Positions 1-8,909 of a stretch of 64,000 nucleotides of DNA are shown one piece after another. Source of the DNA: Stratiolaelaps scimitus (Eukaryota; Arthropoda; Arachnida; Mesostigmata; Laelapidae); the NCBI GenBank assembly GCA_019614645.1, contig JABWDB010000009.1, positions 5,933,501 through 5,997,500 of the forward strand, written 5' to 3'. A model generated the notes under the pieces. That model saw only the letters and a program-made list of their open reading frames with translations, had not been told where the DNA came from and did no database searches. Each line of letters starts with the position of its first letter. The stretch's first letter is position 1. The translations under genes and the position numbers were made by a program.

Positions 1-1218
1 TAGGCGCTCGAAACGGCTGTTTGCTCTCAATGGTTGGGGTCACTCCGTGCTCAGCTGCCATGAACATATTAGCCAATTAGAAGCCGCAGTGACAGTCCCA
101 AACGGAAGATCAATCGCCGTGTGCACACTTCATTGGAGCTAACGGAAGCCGAAGATGAAAAAAAAAAGAGCCGTTCTTTTTCTTGTCGCTATTTTCTTTC
201 TTCGACCACCTTCTCTGAGTCGGCCATATGCTCGTACGGCGTGTTCGTCTGAAATGAGGCGGCAATAGGACAGTCGATGAACAGGGAACCGCCCTTAATC
301 AATACAAGTGTGTACGAATCACGTCTAGAAAGCGGGCCAACTTTAGCTAAAGGGGATCCATCTCAGGCGGCGAGCTGCCTCGAAGTCAGTTATGGTCACA
401 TTCAAGCCGATGCGTGCCTCTTTTGTGTCTGTCACATCGGTGCACTGCAACGAACGGCAACCTATAGTGAGCTCCACATAGAATCCAAATCTGCAATGTT
501 CACCTCCCATATGAATGATGCAAAATATGTAAATACGAGTGTCAACATTAGTCGAGACGGTAGGAGAAATCGCAGGACTCAATAAACGTTTCAAATCTAT
601 TGGTTCGATTTCCCTCATCCCATGAACCGCCTCGTCTCCGACCCGAAGTCTCTTCTGGTCCGAGCTACAAGGAATCAAAATTGTTTGATGTTCGCATGCA
701 CATCAGTCGACTCCCCCCCCCCGGTAGCTCATCGTCCATCCGTCCTCGATCGAAGACTCTGATAGCGTTACTACCGAACGAAGGGACTGCTTCTTCCTTG
801 CCTTGTCTTGCCACATTCTTCCCGTGCTGCACTCGACACGCTGCCAGAATGACATTTCGGATACGCGAACAGTCGGAGATTGTATAAGTACTGTGTTTCA
901 CGTCAGCGCCGTTCAAGGACCTCGTTCAAGGACCAGCGGCATCCTCCTGTTGCTGCTACTGCTGACGGTGTCGGGAGCCTGCCTCATCCCGCCTCCGTGA
1001 GCTGAATCTACTCGAATCTCTCCTGTCCCGCCTCTCCAGAGGATATCAAAGTAAAGATCACGCAGAACGGCGAACGAATAGACGATGCGACAGACGTCCA
1101 TCGTAGCCTTCGTATAAACAGGGCAGGCCAGAGCAGATCAGGCCAGGACAGCTTAGGCCGATCTGAGTCGACATTTTGACCGTAGCACTGTAGCTTAGTC
1201 TGTAGACATAGAGAAGAC

Positions 1219-1256
1219 GGCATGCACTCTCTCTCTCTCTCTCTCTCGTGCATGCC
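1219..1256. repeat. (CT)10 tract bracketed by an 8-bp inverted repeat
   Basis: An uninterrupted CT tract (1227-1247) is flanked by GGCATGCA (1219-1226) and its exact reverse complement TGCATGCC (1249-1256). The strand could fold with the CT tract as the loop. GAGA-type sites are known regulators in arthropods, but no function can be assigned here. Confidence 0.8.
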
Positions 1257-1620
1257 AGTTTGCAAGGCTTGAAGGTGGAGAGAGATCCCTTGCACAGCCG
1301 CTGAGGATACAACCAAACTTTTTATATGGCTAACCTCACGGTTGACAGCTCTACCCCTCGGGTCTATTGTAGATATGTCAATAACCAGCGATTTTACTGC
1401 TCAAATGAAAACTAGACGAAATGGGAGTTGCCCATGACAAACTCTGAACTTATGGATGGGATCATATTGCGCATTGGAAATGATACCGCCTTCAATTTTC
1501 GATGGTACAGTGGACTCACTATGAACATTGGACAAGAGAGCCGTCGCCTCGGCAACTGTGACTAGAGCTCAACCTATCATAGACTATTGCTATGATATTA
1601 TTCGCTATTAGTATTACTAT

Positions 1621-1639
1621 CATATCACACTGTGATATG
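1621..1639. repeat. Perfect 9-bp palindrome with one central base
   Basis: CATATCACA at 1621-1629 is mirrored by TGTGATATG at 1631-1639 around a single C. It lies 18 bases before the (AT)18 tract. It could be a dimeric protein-binding site or chance. Confidence 0.8.
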
Positions 1640-1654
1640 CGCCATAAAAGTACA

Positions 1655-1656
<2 letters not shown>

Positions 1657-1692
<36 letters not shown>
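1657..1692. repeat. (AT)18 microsatellite
   Basis: Eighteen uninterrupted AT units. Both strands read as Ile-Tyr alternation, which creates a spurious minus-strand frame. Confidence 0.95.
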
Positions 1693-1695
<3 letters not shown>

Positions 1696-1964
1696 GCTTC
1701 GCGTCAACGACCAAAAGGCTGCGAGTATATACATATAATTATATAATATATAACCTAACATAACATTTGCATATGTTTTATCATACATAATATAAAAGTA
1801 TGAGTAGACCTGTCGAACAGTGGATCACCAAGGACAGCCAGCTGTGTTCTTCCTTTAACCCGATCTTTAAGCTCACACAACAATAACTGCTAACTCCAAG
1901 CCGTTGGCCCCTTTATATAATGTCCCGACTAGGAGTCCCGCAAACGCTATATCACGTACATAGC

Positions 1965-1977
1965 AGCGCAGAGAGGT
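1965..1977. repeat. Target-site duplication, 3' side of the minus-strand SINE
   Basis: AGCGCAGAGAGGT matches 2125-2137 (AGCGCTGAGAGGT) at 12 of 13 positions and borders the SINE body exactly. Such duplications are produced by LINE-type target-primed reverse transcription. Confidence 0.7.
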
Positions 1978-2124
1978 AGAGGTGAAACTTTTATTGGTTT
2001 ATTAAAGGAGCTACAATTTCACAATGCTTATGCTCTCTTTTATGTCATCATCACGCAGCGGGGCTCGAACCCGCCCCCTCTGGCTTTCGACAGCCAGAGA
2101 CCACTTAGCCGTTGGAGCCACCTA
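1978..2124 (-). mobile_element. tRNA-derived SINE, flanked by 13-bp target-site duplications
   Basis: Read on the minus strand, a tRNA-like head is followed by a 3' tail. A box-A-like TGGCTCCAACGG lies at 2120-2109 and a box-B-like GGTTCGAGCCC at 2071-2061. Between them is a stem-loop with CTGGC and GCCAG arms where an anticodon arm would sit. The acceptor arms do not pair and the anticodon loop has the wrong size, so this is not a working tRNA gene. The tail ends CCTTTAATAAACCAATAAAA. Near-identical 13-bp direct repeats flank it (1965-1977, 2125-2137). A diverged relative lies at 4243-4378. SINEs encode nothing and borrow LINE machinery; the partner LINE is not in this window. Confidence 0.72.
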
Positions 2125-2137
2125 AGCGCTGAGAGGT
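2125..2137. repeat. Target-site duplication, 5' side of the minus-strand SINE
   Basis: Partner of 1965-1977 with one mismatch. It sits directly before the first base of the SINE head. Confidence 0.7.
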
Positions 2138-2656
2138 TATAAGCAATTTTAGGTTGTCGAATTTCGCTTACACCCACGCGTCCAGCGACACATCTACATG
2201 CGCTATGCACAATGACTGCTCGAATGATATGCTCATTAGTTGAAAGGAACGGCCGGAAACGCAGATCGAAAATTTACCTCATGGTGTTGCAATTTTTGAT
2301 TGCCGTCATCAACATTGCCCCAATGGCCCAGTTGTTAATTGTCACTGTCGCTTGGTGTCACCACACAGCGCCACAAAAAAGCGACTGCAATATTTACGAC
2401 GGTGGCGGTCTTGTTCTTGAAGATACTTTTGTCCTTCCTTCGCTGCGTAGGTCATCTTTGCTGCAGTTGCTGTTGCTGCTCGTACTTCTGCGATTGTTGT
2501 TGTTGCTGTCATTGTTGCTGTTTTGCCCTTGCTATATTTTGATATTGTCGCTGTCGCTATTATTGTTATTATGGTTGTTGTTGTTGTTGTTGCTGTTGCT
2601 GCCGCCGCTTTTTGGTGTAAACGGAATTGTGGAAGTGCTTTCCTTTTTCGATGCGA

Positions 2657-2699
2657 CAGAGAGAGAGAGAGAGAGAGAGCGAGAGAAAGAGAGAGAAAC
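2657..2699. repeat. (GA)n microsatellite, imperfect
   Basis: The GA tract is broken by single changes toward its 3' end. It translates as Arg-Glu alternation and accounts for part of three overlapping spurious frames. Confidence 0.95.
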
Positions 2700-3065
2700 T
2701 CTCAACGCGGCTCAACGATTCTGTTATTACTGACTGCTTTGCTGCGGCTGTTGCTAGCGTCGTTGCCATCGCTGTTGTTGCTGTTGTTGTTGTTGTTGCT
2801 GTAAATACGACGTCGGTGCTGTGCGATGCAGATTGGCTGGGTACCACCAGCATCCGTGAGATAAGCGTAAACAAATAAACATCGCGGCACACACGGCAGC
2901 TCGCTGAGACAAACAAACAAACAAACACGCTTGCGAGCCAAAAATATAAATAAACCGACAACGTCAGCAACAACAGCAGCAGCAGCGGCGTATTGACTAT
3001 AACGATGAAGGGACGCCCATCGGCGGACACATCGACAGACAGACAGACAAACAAACAGCATCGCA

Positions 3066-3077
3066 CTCACTTACGTT
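3066..3077 (-). other. Possible minus-strand splice donor
   Basis: On the minus strand AAC is followed by GTAAGTGAG, an excellent intron start although the exon side is weak. The sequence upstream on that strand is CAA/CAG-rich and all but one frame is closed, so an untranslated first exon would fit best. This is a site prediction only. Confidence 0.25.
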
Positions 3078-3613
3078 GAACGTCTATCTTTGCTGCTGTT
3101 GTTGCTGTTATTGTTAAAGTGATCGTCTTTCTAGCATTGGACAGCACCCGTCTGTGAGTGTGATAGGATGGTAGTTGCCGTCGCGGCCGCTGTTTTCGCT
3201 GGGACGTTTGTTGTTGCTGTGGCTGTTGTTGTTATTATTGCTGTTGTTGTTGCTGCTGCTGCTGCTGCTGCTGGTGTTGTTATTGTTGTTGTTGCTGTTA
3301 CTGCTATTTCCACTCGGCAGTTCTGCGCCGTCGAGTGACTTTGGATTACTCGACAACGCTTCCGCCGCAGCCAGCACCGCCGCTTGGAGTAGCAGCGACA
3401 ACGGCAACAACGACAGCAGCTCGCGTCATCCTGTCACTTCGGTTTAGTTGGGCCGCGCGTGTGTTGTTGTTGTTGTTGCTGGTCTGTCTCACTAGTCGGC
3501 TGAACGGTCTTGCTGTACATAGCCAACAAGTCAAGGTTTACCTTACGTGTTACCTCTTGTTATTGTGTTCGCTCGCGTAGTATTGAGCAGTGGGGATATA
3601 TATGTGCCATAAA

Positions 3614-3652
<39 letters not shown>
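3614..3652. repeat. Compound (TC)n(AT)n microsatellite
   Basis: About nine TC units pass directly into about ten AT units. A matching compound occurs at 30221-30286. Confidence 0.95.
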
Positions 3653-3762
3653 GAACTACGTAACACAGCTTTGTGCCTGAGTGCGACATTATGGGGCACA
3701 TTTTTCTCGTTAGTAGTTGGGCTACTTTTTTCCGAATATGGTCGCTGCAGAATTGTATATGT

Positions 3763-3765
<3 letters not shown>

Positions 3766-3797
<32 letters not shown>
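3766..3797. repeat. (AT)16 microsatellite
   Basis: Uninterrupted AT alternation over 32 bases. Confidence 0.95.
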
Positions 3798-3799
<2 letters not shown>

Positions 3800-4242
3800 C
3801 CATCACTCAGTAGGTACGCTATACGAACGCTGGCCACCCAGCCACCCGCAGTGATCTGCAGCCATACACTTGTAGAGGGTGATTGGTCATGAAGGATTAT
3901 TGCCGTTCCAAGTATCAATGATTCGCATCAGGGTAGCCAACTCTAACCGATTTGACCCTGTTACCGACCAAAAGAATGAGCGTTATCTGCGTCGACCGGA
4001 TCAGTCGGTAAGACTTTCTGTTCATCGACTACTTTGCCCATGTATCCGTTATCAATATGGTGCATAAATACCTCACGCTCAAAGCGTTCACGTAACATAT
4101 GCACAAAACAAACACGCAGGTATAAGACGGATTAGGGATTAAAACTTAAAAAACACACCTCATAATCATCAACGCCTTTGACGGTCAAGTAACTGAAATC
4201 TTAGATGTCAACAATCGTCCATCAATTTACAATTGAAAATTA
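3798..4242. other. Unique sequence, nothing recognised
   Basis: Short frames only. A donor-like GCAG followed by GTATAAGAC occurs near 4117 but has no coding support on its 5' side. Confidence 0.5.
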
Positions 4243-4378
4243 CGACGGCCAAGTCTCCGGCTGTAAAAAGCCAGAGGTTCGAGTCCCGCGACCTTGTGGG
4301 GACATGTAAGAGAACTTAGAAGAGTTGTAACAAAACTGCTGTTCCTTTCATAAAACCAATCAATATATATATATATAT
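4243..4378 (+). mobile_element. Second, diverged copy of the tRNA-derived SINE
   Basis: This copy aligns to the element at 1978-2124 along its length. It has the same GGCTG...AGCCAGAG arm and a perfect consensus box B GGTTCGAGTCC (4276-4286). The same tail order follows (GACAT, AAGAGA, TTGTAA, CCTTT, ATAAAACCAAT) and it ends in an (AT)8 tract at 4363-4378. The head is shortened and the box A region damaged, so it is probably an older or 5'-truncated insertion. No clear target-site duplication is visible. Two copies in opposite orientation within 2.3 kb support a dispersed family. Confidence 0.58.
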
Positions 4379-4878
4379 GATATAGTCGAACATGGAGCAA
4401 GCTCATCACACTATTGTTAATGCTGCATAAAGATAACCTCAACAGCGATAACGCCACCAACACTAATAATAATAGTAATAGGTAATGCAAGATCGGTTCC
4501 TCCCCTGTGGCCGGCCTTATCATTATTATTATTATTATCATTAGCTATATTTGATACTATGTTATGATTACTATGATTAGTATTGTTGTCATTAATGCTG
4601 CTGTCGATGTTGTTTTCCTGACGCTGTGCTTGTTGTCCGGCTGACGGTGAACCTTGACAATTGTGTCGACAACATTATTATGTTTGTTTCGTGTTGCTCG
4701 CTCTCTCTCTATCTCTCTCCATATTCCTTCATTCTCGAGACAACAACAACAACAGCAACAACAACGAATAACACTACAACCGCCACTATATTTTTCTGTT
4801 CTTCTGTATCAAGGGCTAGCTCTTCTGTCAATCTCTAGTGACTATATCTTAGCCACATTTGCGCATATGCCATGCCAT

Positions 4879-4881
<3 letters not shown>

Positions 4882-4912
<31 letters not shown>
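4882..4912. repeat. (TA)15 microsatellite
   Basis: Uninterrupted TA alternation, flanked on both sides by ATT/TTA triplets. Confidence 0.95.
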
Positions 4913-4915
<3 letters not shown>

Positions 4916-5310
4916 GATTATTATTATCACTAGTGTGTTACCAGTATGGTTATTATTGACAGCGTCGCCTCCCGATTGTTCCCCCTCCCTTATTTGCAAT
5001 TGGCGTTGTTGACTGTTCCGGACTTTTATTGTTATCGCAGCAGCAGCAGCGTCGTCACCAGCACAAGCATAATAGCTGCTGCTGCTGTTGTGGTTGTTGT
5101 TGTTGCTGTTGATCTTAGGAGTAGTAATACAGTCGCGACCCGGTCGGTAGTAGTTGAATTTCCATCATCGGAAATCGCTTGCGCTTGTTGATTATTGCCG
5201 GTATTCTGTCGGCAGATATTTCTGTCGCCACCGCCGCTGGGGGGGGGGCTATTTCTCCATCGTTATCCGCTCAAACGTTCCCCTTTCGTTCGCCATCCCA
5301 GCCCCGTTTT

Positions 5311-5331
5311 ATATATATATATATATATATA
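5311..5331. repeat. (AT)10 microsatellite
   Basis: Short AT tract within pyrimidine-rich sequence. Confidence 0.9.
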
Positions 5332-5646
5332 CTCTTCTTATTCGTGTTGTTGTTGTGCCTCTCATCTGCTCGCTGTTGTTATTGTTGACTTCAGCAACAA
5401 CGGCGGTGGTGGCGCAGCGGCATCAATTGTGCGTCTTCTTCATATCATCATTTCGTCATTGCACAGCTCGTCTCCCCTCACCAACCCCCGCCACCCCTAT
5501 AGATCCTCAGCCCTTCTCCTTCCATTCCGAGATATCTACATAAGCACTGCTAGTAAACAGTGGTGGTGATGGTGCTCTGGTGGCAGCAGCAGCAATAGTA
5601 GTAGCAGTTCGCTATACCTGCCTGCGTGAGCGTGTCTATGCGTATG

Positions 5647-5650
<4 letters not shown>

Positions 5651-5683
<33 letters not shown>
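5651..5683. repeat. (TA)16 microsatellite
   Basis: TA alternation preceded by imperfect TATG units. Confidence 0.95.
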
Positions 5684-5685
<2 letters not shown>

Positions 5686-6003
5686 TTTATTTTTCTGCAA
5701 TCTCTGCCCCGTTTGTTGTTGTTTTCGTTGTTCTTCCTCTCTTCCAGCCGCCATCATCGTCAGCATTTACCAGCATCATTCTCCATCATCATCACAGCAC
5801 AGGTTGTTATTGTTGTTCTTGTTGTTGTTGACGACGACGCCACGCTACGCTGTCCGACGCTAGCGTAGCTCAGCCGATCGACCAACCAAGAAACCGATGC
5901 TTTTCGCTGTCTCGGCTTCGGCTCAACGCGACCCGACTCAGCCTGTCTGAATGTCCGCCTGCGCGCTGACGCCCGCCGCCGCTCCGCCCGCCGCGCTGAT
6001 GTT

Positions 6004-6097
6004 ATGAGTGACGTGTATTCGCGCGCGGGAGAGCGCACCGCAGCAGCTGTGTGCCCTTATGCCTCTGTGTGTTTATCTTGTTTTCTCGTCGTTTCTG
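6004..6097 (+). CDS. Candidate first coding exon (31 codons), product unknown
   Basis: ATG AGT GAC opens a frame beginning MSDVYSRAGERTAAA. It continues through a Cys/Val-rich stretch to TTTCTG, followed by GTGAGTTTC, a strong donor with the intron in phase 1. The frame stays open into the intron and then runs into Arg/Gln codons from the GCC/CAA repeat, so the 120-codon frame is likely a mix of exon and repeat. An upstream ATG at 6000 meets a stop at once. No downstream exon with a matching phase could be identified and the product is not recognised. A chance ATG plus GTGAGT is the main alternative. Confidence 0.18.
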
Positions 6098-6235
6098 GTG
6101 AGTTTCTGTTGCGGCCAGGCAACGAGCGGACGAACAGACGTTCGGTCTGTTGGCCCGCTGTCTTGCTGCTTGTTTGGTCGCTTGGCTCACTGAGTAGCCA
6201 AATCAGCCCAATGCGCCGGCTACAGACAGATGAAA

Positions 6236-6331
6236 GCCGCCGCCGCCGCCGCCGCCAACAACGCCAACAACGCCGCCAACAACGCCAACAACGCCGCCAA
6301 CAACAACAGCGGCGGCGGCGGCGGCGGCGGC
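6236..6331. repeat. (GCC)7 / (GGC)7 perfect 21-bp inverted repeat around a 21-bp minisatellite
   Basis: Seven GCC units (6236-6256) face seven GGC units (6311-6331). The arms are exact reverse complements. The 54-base spacer holds two exact copies of a 21-base unit, (AACAACGCC)2GCC, at 6257-6277 and 6278-6298, then CAA triplets. On either strand the arms can form a long GC hairpin. Read through, it gives Arg/Gln runs, a likely source of false coding signal. Confidence 0.9.
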
Positions 6332-6340
6332 TAAAGGCGT

Positions 6341-7069
6341 CTTGTTTGTTTCGTTCACGCTGCTGATGCTGCTGGAGTCGATGTTGTTTTGCCTGCGACG
6401 AGCTAGCTGCCTGTTTGCCGGCCTGTTGTTGTTGTGCTCATGTGCTTCGTCTATGTATGACTATTGTTTGTGTATTCGTCCCCAGGCAACAACAGGAGCA
6501 GCAGCGACGGCGGCGACAGCCTTCCGCAAGCTGCCACGACGACAACAACAGCAACAGCAGCAATAGTAGTAGTAGTACTAGTGATCGTAGCAGCATTTGC
6601 AAGGAAGGCAAACGCGGGTGGCGGCAGTGGGGGCCGATCATTTTGAAATAGTCAGAAAAAATCTACCACCAACTTGTGCAGTGCAACGGAGAGAAAAAGA
6701 GCAGCTTCCTTCAAAGCAGCGATCCATTCAATCTCTCTCTCTCTCTGCCCCCCCCTCTCGTAGAGTGATTTCTGCTTCTATTATTATTATTATTACTATT
6801 ATAGTATATAGTGCCGGTGTGGACGCCGGCGTTGAAGCCGTCATTTGTTGTTGTTGTTGTTGCCGGTACTGCTTCTGCACGAGCTATTGTGCAGTGAGTG
6901 TTGTTGTTGTTTATTTGGAATAACAATAATAATTATCATCATCGATTGGTAGGCTCCCATCATTATTGCCAGCGCAGTGGCGCCACTGGCAGAACCAGCA
7001 ACCTGGAGGGCTGCTAGCTCGAATGACAAAGGCAAAAGCACAAAATAGCAGCAGGAGCAGCAGCAGCAA

Positions 7070-7101
<32 letters not shown>

Positions 7102-7620
7102 ACAATAACGACGATCAATACCAAGCACCAGCAGCAGTAAAAGCAACAGTGACGACAACAAGTTATCAACGAATAACGGCACCCTCCAACCACCGTTGGT
7201 TACAGCAACAAAACAAGAAAATAAGCAATAACAACAACAACAATAACAGCAGCAGCAGGAATAGTAGGAACGAAGCATACAATAATTGCAAATGCTCCTG
7301 CCAACAGATAGAAGTATTAACAGAGGGACGTTCAGCGATCAACTGACGGTGGCAGCTTCACTTTGCCAACGCTGTTGCTGTTGTTTGGATCTTTCTATTG
7401 GTTATGGTGCCATTATCTTTATATTTGTTTTTACTTATGCTGCTGCTGCTGCTGCTACTGCTGCTCTTGCCTGACTTGTTATTAACATTCGTTTTAAAGC
7501 CGCAGCGTCAGATGTTGTTGTTGTTGCGACGATTCGTTGTCGATCTTTCGTTGTCGTTACCATCATTGTTCTTGCTTCTTCTACCAACATGCTCCTACTG
7601 TGGGCACGACTAATGTCTAC
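6341..7620. other. Triplet-repeat DNA with alternating strand polarity
   Basis: CAA/CAG triplets (6543-6575, 7047-7105, 7228-7258) alternate with TTG/CTG triplets (6846-6864, 7437-7468, 7518-7535) and an ATT run at 6777-6804. A plus-strand frame at 6966-7346 reads as Asn/Ser/Gln-rich protein, but its ATG-less start and repeat content make it unsafe to call. Confidence 0.6.
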
Positions 7621-7672
7621 GCCAGGCCATAACTGCAGCGGTGCGTATGTACATTGATTTCTCGAATCAATC

Positions 7673-7993
7673 CTAACGACTAGCGCCGCGACTGCTCTCT
7701 GCGACGACGTGCAAACACGTTCGCTCTTCGGGGGTGAAGCAGGCTCTAACTAATATCGTCGATTTGGACAATATATCGCCTGCGCCTCGTAGTTCCCTGC
7801 ACAGTCGACCTGACGCCGAGTGCACGTTACAATGGGAGAGGGTGAACGTGTCAGTACGCGCCAGTTTACTGTCGAGCATCATGCGTACATGTACATGCTG
7901 CTTGAAGTGCTGAGGCACTAAAATACTGTCCACGTATCCATCCACATATACTTCGTAGAATCCCAGTTCGGCGTACAGTGGCGTAAATGACAT
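7673..7993 (-). CDS. Candidate ORF, 106 aa, unknown
   Basis: An ATG at 7993-7991 opens a 106-codon frame starting MSFTPLYAELGFYEVYVDGY and ending at TAG. The sequence is free of simple repeats and has mixed codon use. The Val/Tyr/His-rich segment around residues 12-35 has a beta-strand look, but I do not recognise a family. It overlaps the 3' end of the frame at 8289-7918 by 76 bases in the -1 frame. Random sequence gives many frames this long, so confidence is low. Confidence 0.14.
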   Translation of the reverse strand: MSFTPLYAELGFYEVYVDGYVDSILVPQHFKQHVHVRMMLDSKLARTDTFTLSHCNVHSASGRLCRELRGAGDILSKSTILVRACFTPEERTCLHVVAESSRGASR

Positions 7994-8289
7994 GACTGCT
8001 CGTGACCTTCACCGCCGCATCGTTGCGGGCAGCCACGATGCGAATCGACCGCTGCGATACTGTTACTCCATGACGTCTCTGTCATCGAGTGGGTTTTGAG
8101 GGCAATGGAGGCGGGGGGTATGCAACCTGCTTGGTCGCATACGCGCTTGTACGCTTCCGTAGACGACGCCTCCGAGTGCGCCATATCGGTTCCGTGTATG
8201 GGGAGGGGGTATTCGCTTAATGTCCGGGCAGACCGAGCGACCTTGGCATTGCTTGCACCCCGATGTACGTTATATATTACAGTATCCAT
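7918..8289 (-). CDS. Candidate ORF, 123 aa, Cys/His-rich C-terminus, unknown
   Basis: From the ATG at 8289-8287 (MDTVIYNVHRGASNAKVARS...) the frame runs 123 codons to TAG. It is also open upstream to 8472 without another ATG. The last 45 residues are rich in Cys, His and Trp (for example CPQRCGGEGHEQSCHLRHC), which can indicate a metal-binding or secreted domain, but the spacing matches no finger I know. It is followed in the -1 frame by the frame at 7993-7673. No slippery heptamer is visible in the overlap. Confidence 0.15.
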   Translation of the reverse strand: MDTVIYNVHRGASNAKVARSARTLSEYPLPIHGTDMAHSEASSTEAYKRVCDQAGCIPPASIALKTHSMTETSWSNSIAAVDSHRGCPQRCGGEGHEQSCHLRHCTPNWDSTKYMWMDTWTVF

Positions 8290-8520
8290 CAGATTCGAAG
8301 GGTAATACTTGTGCAGTATAGCTGTGAGAGGGAGGGGTTGATTCAACAACAACAACAGCTTGCGTGAATTTCTGCTGTGATAATTCGGCCTACTACCTAT
8401 CTGCGCGGGTGTGCGGTGGATGCGAAATTGATTATGTTCATGGGCGCATGATGTAATTGTAACTAATATCACGTTAGTGATAACCCATTATTGCTATTAT
8501 TATTAGGCACACTATAATGG

Positions 8521-8555
<35 letters not shown>
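8521..8555. repeat. (AT)n microsatellite, one interruption
   Basis: Twenty-six bases of AT alternation, a TT step, then four more units. Confidence 0.95.
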
Positions 8556-8891
8556 GTGGCTTTCGCCCTGTTTCTGATCAGATCAACGTCGAGCGGAATG
8601 CAGCTTGCAGCAGCTATAAGGAATGACATCGCGCACTGGAAATACGGCAGCTCTAGTAAAACCTTGCGCTTGGCCTGTCGAGCGTCCCACGTCATAACTT
8701 ACATCAACGACATGACAATACGTGGAGTGGAAATGACAGCGCTCGTAACAAACATTATTCAGTTATCCTGTCTCCCTCCTTGCGTATTCCTGACCCAAGG
8801 CCGGATTCAGGAGTCACGTCTGCAACAATAGACAACGCCAGCACACTAATCTTCATCTTAAATGCGGAGCAAAGCGAATGAAAGCTAATTT

Positions 8892-8908
8892 CTGACTAGT
8901 TGCTATAT
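8892..8908 (+). repeat. 17-bp direct repeat, copy 1
   Basis: CTGACTAGTTGCTATAT is repeated exactly at 9960-9976, 1068 bases away. It ends two bases before the ATG of the candidate exon at 8910. The flanks differ, so it is neither part of a longer repeat nor a typical LTR. Confidence 0.8.
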
Positions 8909-8909
8909 A

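Larger units (their letters stand above)
1..1964. other. Unique sequence, no gene recognised
   Basis: Only short open frames occur on either strand and none has a recognisable domain or a good start or splice context. A run of ten C lies at 713-722. From about 1650 the composition turns AT-rich. The inverted repeats at 1219-1256 and 1621-1639 and the (AT)n tract at 1657-1692 are listed separately. Confidence 0.6.
2458..3304. repeat. Interrupted TTG/CTG triplet clusters
   Basis: At least four clusters of mixed TTG, CTG and TTA triplets are separated by unique DNA. All carry the pyrimidine-start triplet on the plus strand, that is CAA/CAG on the minus strand. Confidence 0.9.
2138..3613. other. 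Triplet-repeat-rich DNA, no gene supported
   Basis: The plus strand is dominated by TTG/CTG triplets (2458-2624, 2755-2802, 3093-3116, 3206-3304), a GA tract (2657-2699) and an (AAAC)n run near 2910-2926. Frames of 165-173 codons here are built from these repeats. A minus-strand frame at 3410-3114 reads as a Ser/Asn-rich low-complexity protein. Such tracts occur in real arthropod regulatory proteins, but the repeat alone explains its openness. Confidence 0.6.
4379..5830. other. Microsatellite-dense DNA, no gene supported
   Basis: Contains (CT)n near 4700-4718, CAA/CAG at 4740-4765, (TA)n at 4882-4912, 5311-5331 and 5651-5683, CAG/CTG/TTG at 5041-5110, a G10 run at 5239-5248 and ATC/ATT triplets. 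The frames that cross it consist of these repeats. Confidence 0.6.
5830..6340 (+). promoter_or_regulatory. CpG-rich stretch, candidate promoter and 5' exon region
   Basis: CpG dinucleotides are packed here, most strongly between 5830 and 6055. The sequence is free of dinucleotide repeats, unlike its neighbours. An ATG at 6004 opens a frame that reaches a good splice donor at 6098. The stretch ends in a (GCC)7...(GGC)7 inverted repeat. This resembles the start of a plus-strand gene. No TATA box or initiator can be fixed, and arthropod promoters are often not CpG islands, so the call rests on contrast with the surroundings. Confidence 0.3.

Noticed and set aside
2055..2131. Working tRNA gene
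   Set aside because: Box B and the T arm are good, but the acceptor arms do not pair and the anticodon loop is the wrong size. Target-site duplications and a tail show it is a SINE.
2212..3066. Frames of 173 codons (plus) and 165 codons (minus)
   Set aside because: Built from TTG/CTG and GA repeats; poly-Leu on one strand and poly-Gln or Cys runs on the other.
3114..3410. Minus-strand Ser/Asn-rich 98-codon frame
   Set aside because: Resembles arthropod low-complexity protein, but the CAA/CAG repeat explains its openness and the start codon is uncertain.
6966..7346. Plus-strand Asn/Ser/Gln-rich 126-codon frame
   Set aside because: The same repeat-driven effect, with no ATG at its start and no splice signals.
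7918..7993. Programmed -1 frameshift between the overlapping frames
   Set aside because: No slippery heptamer and no clear downstream pseudoknot in the 76-base overlap.
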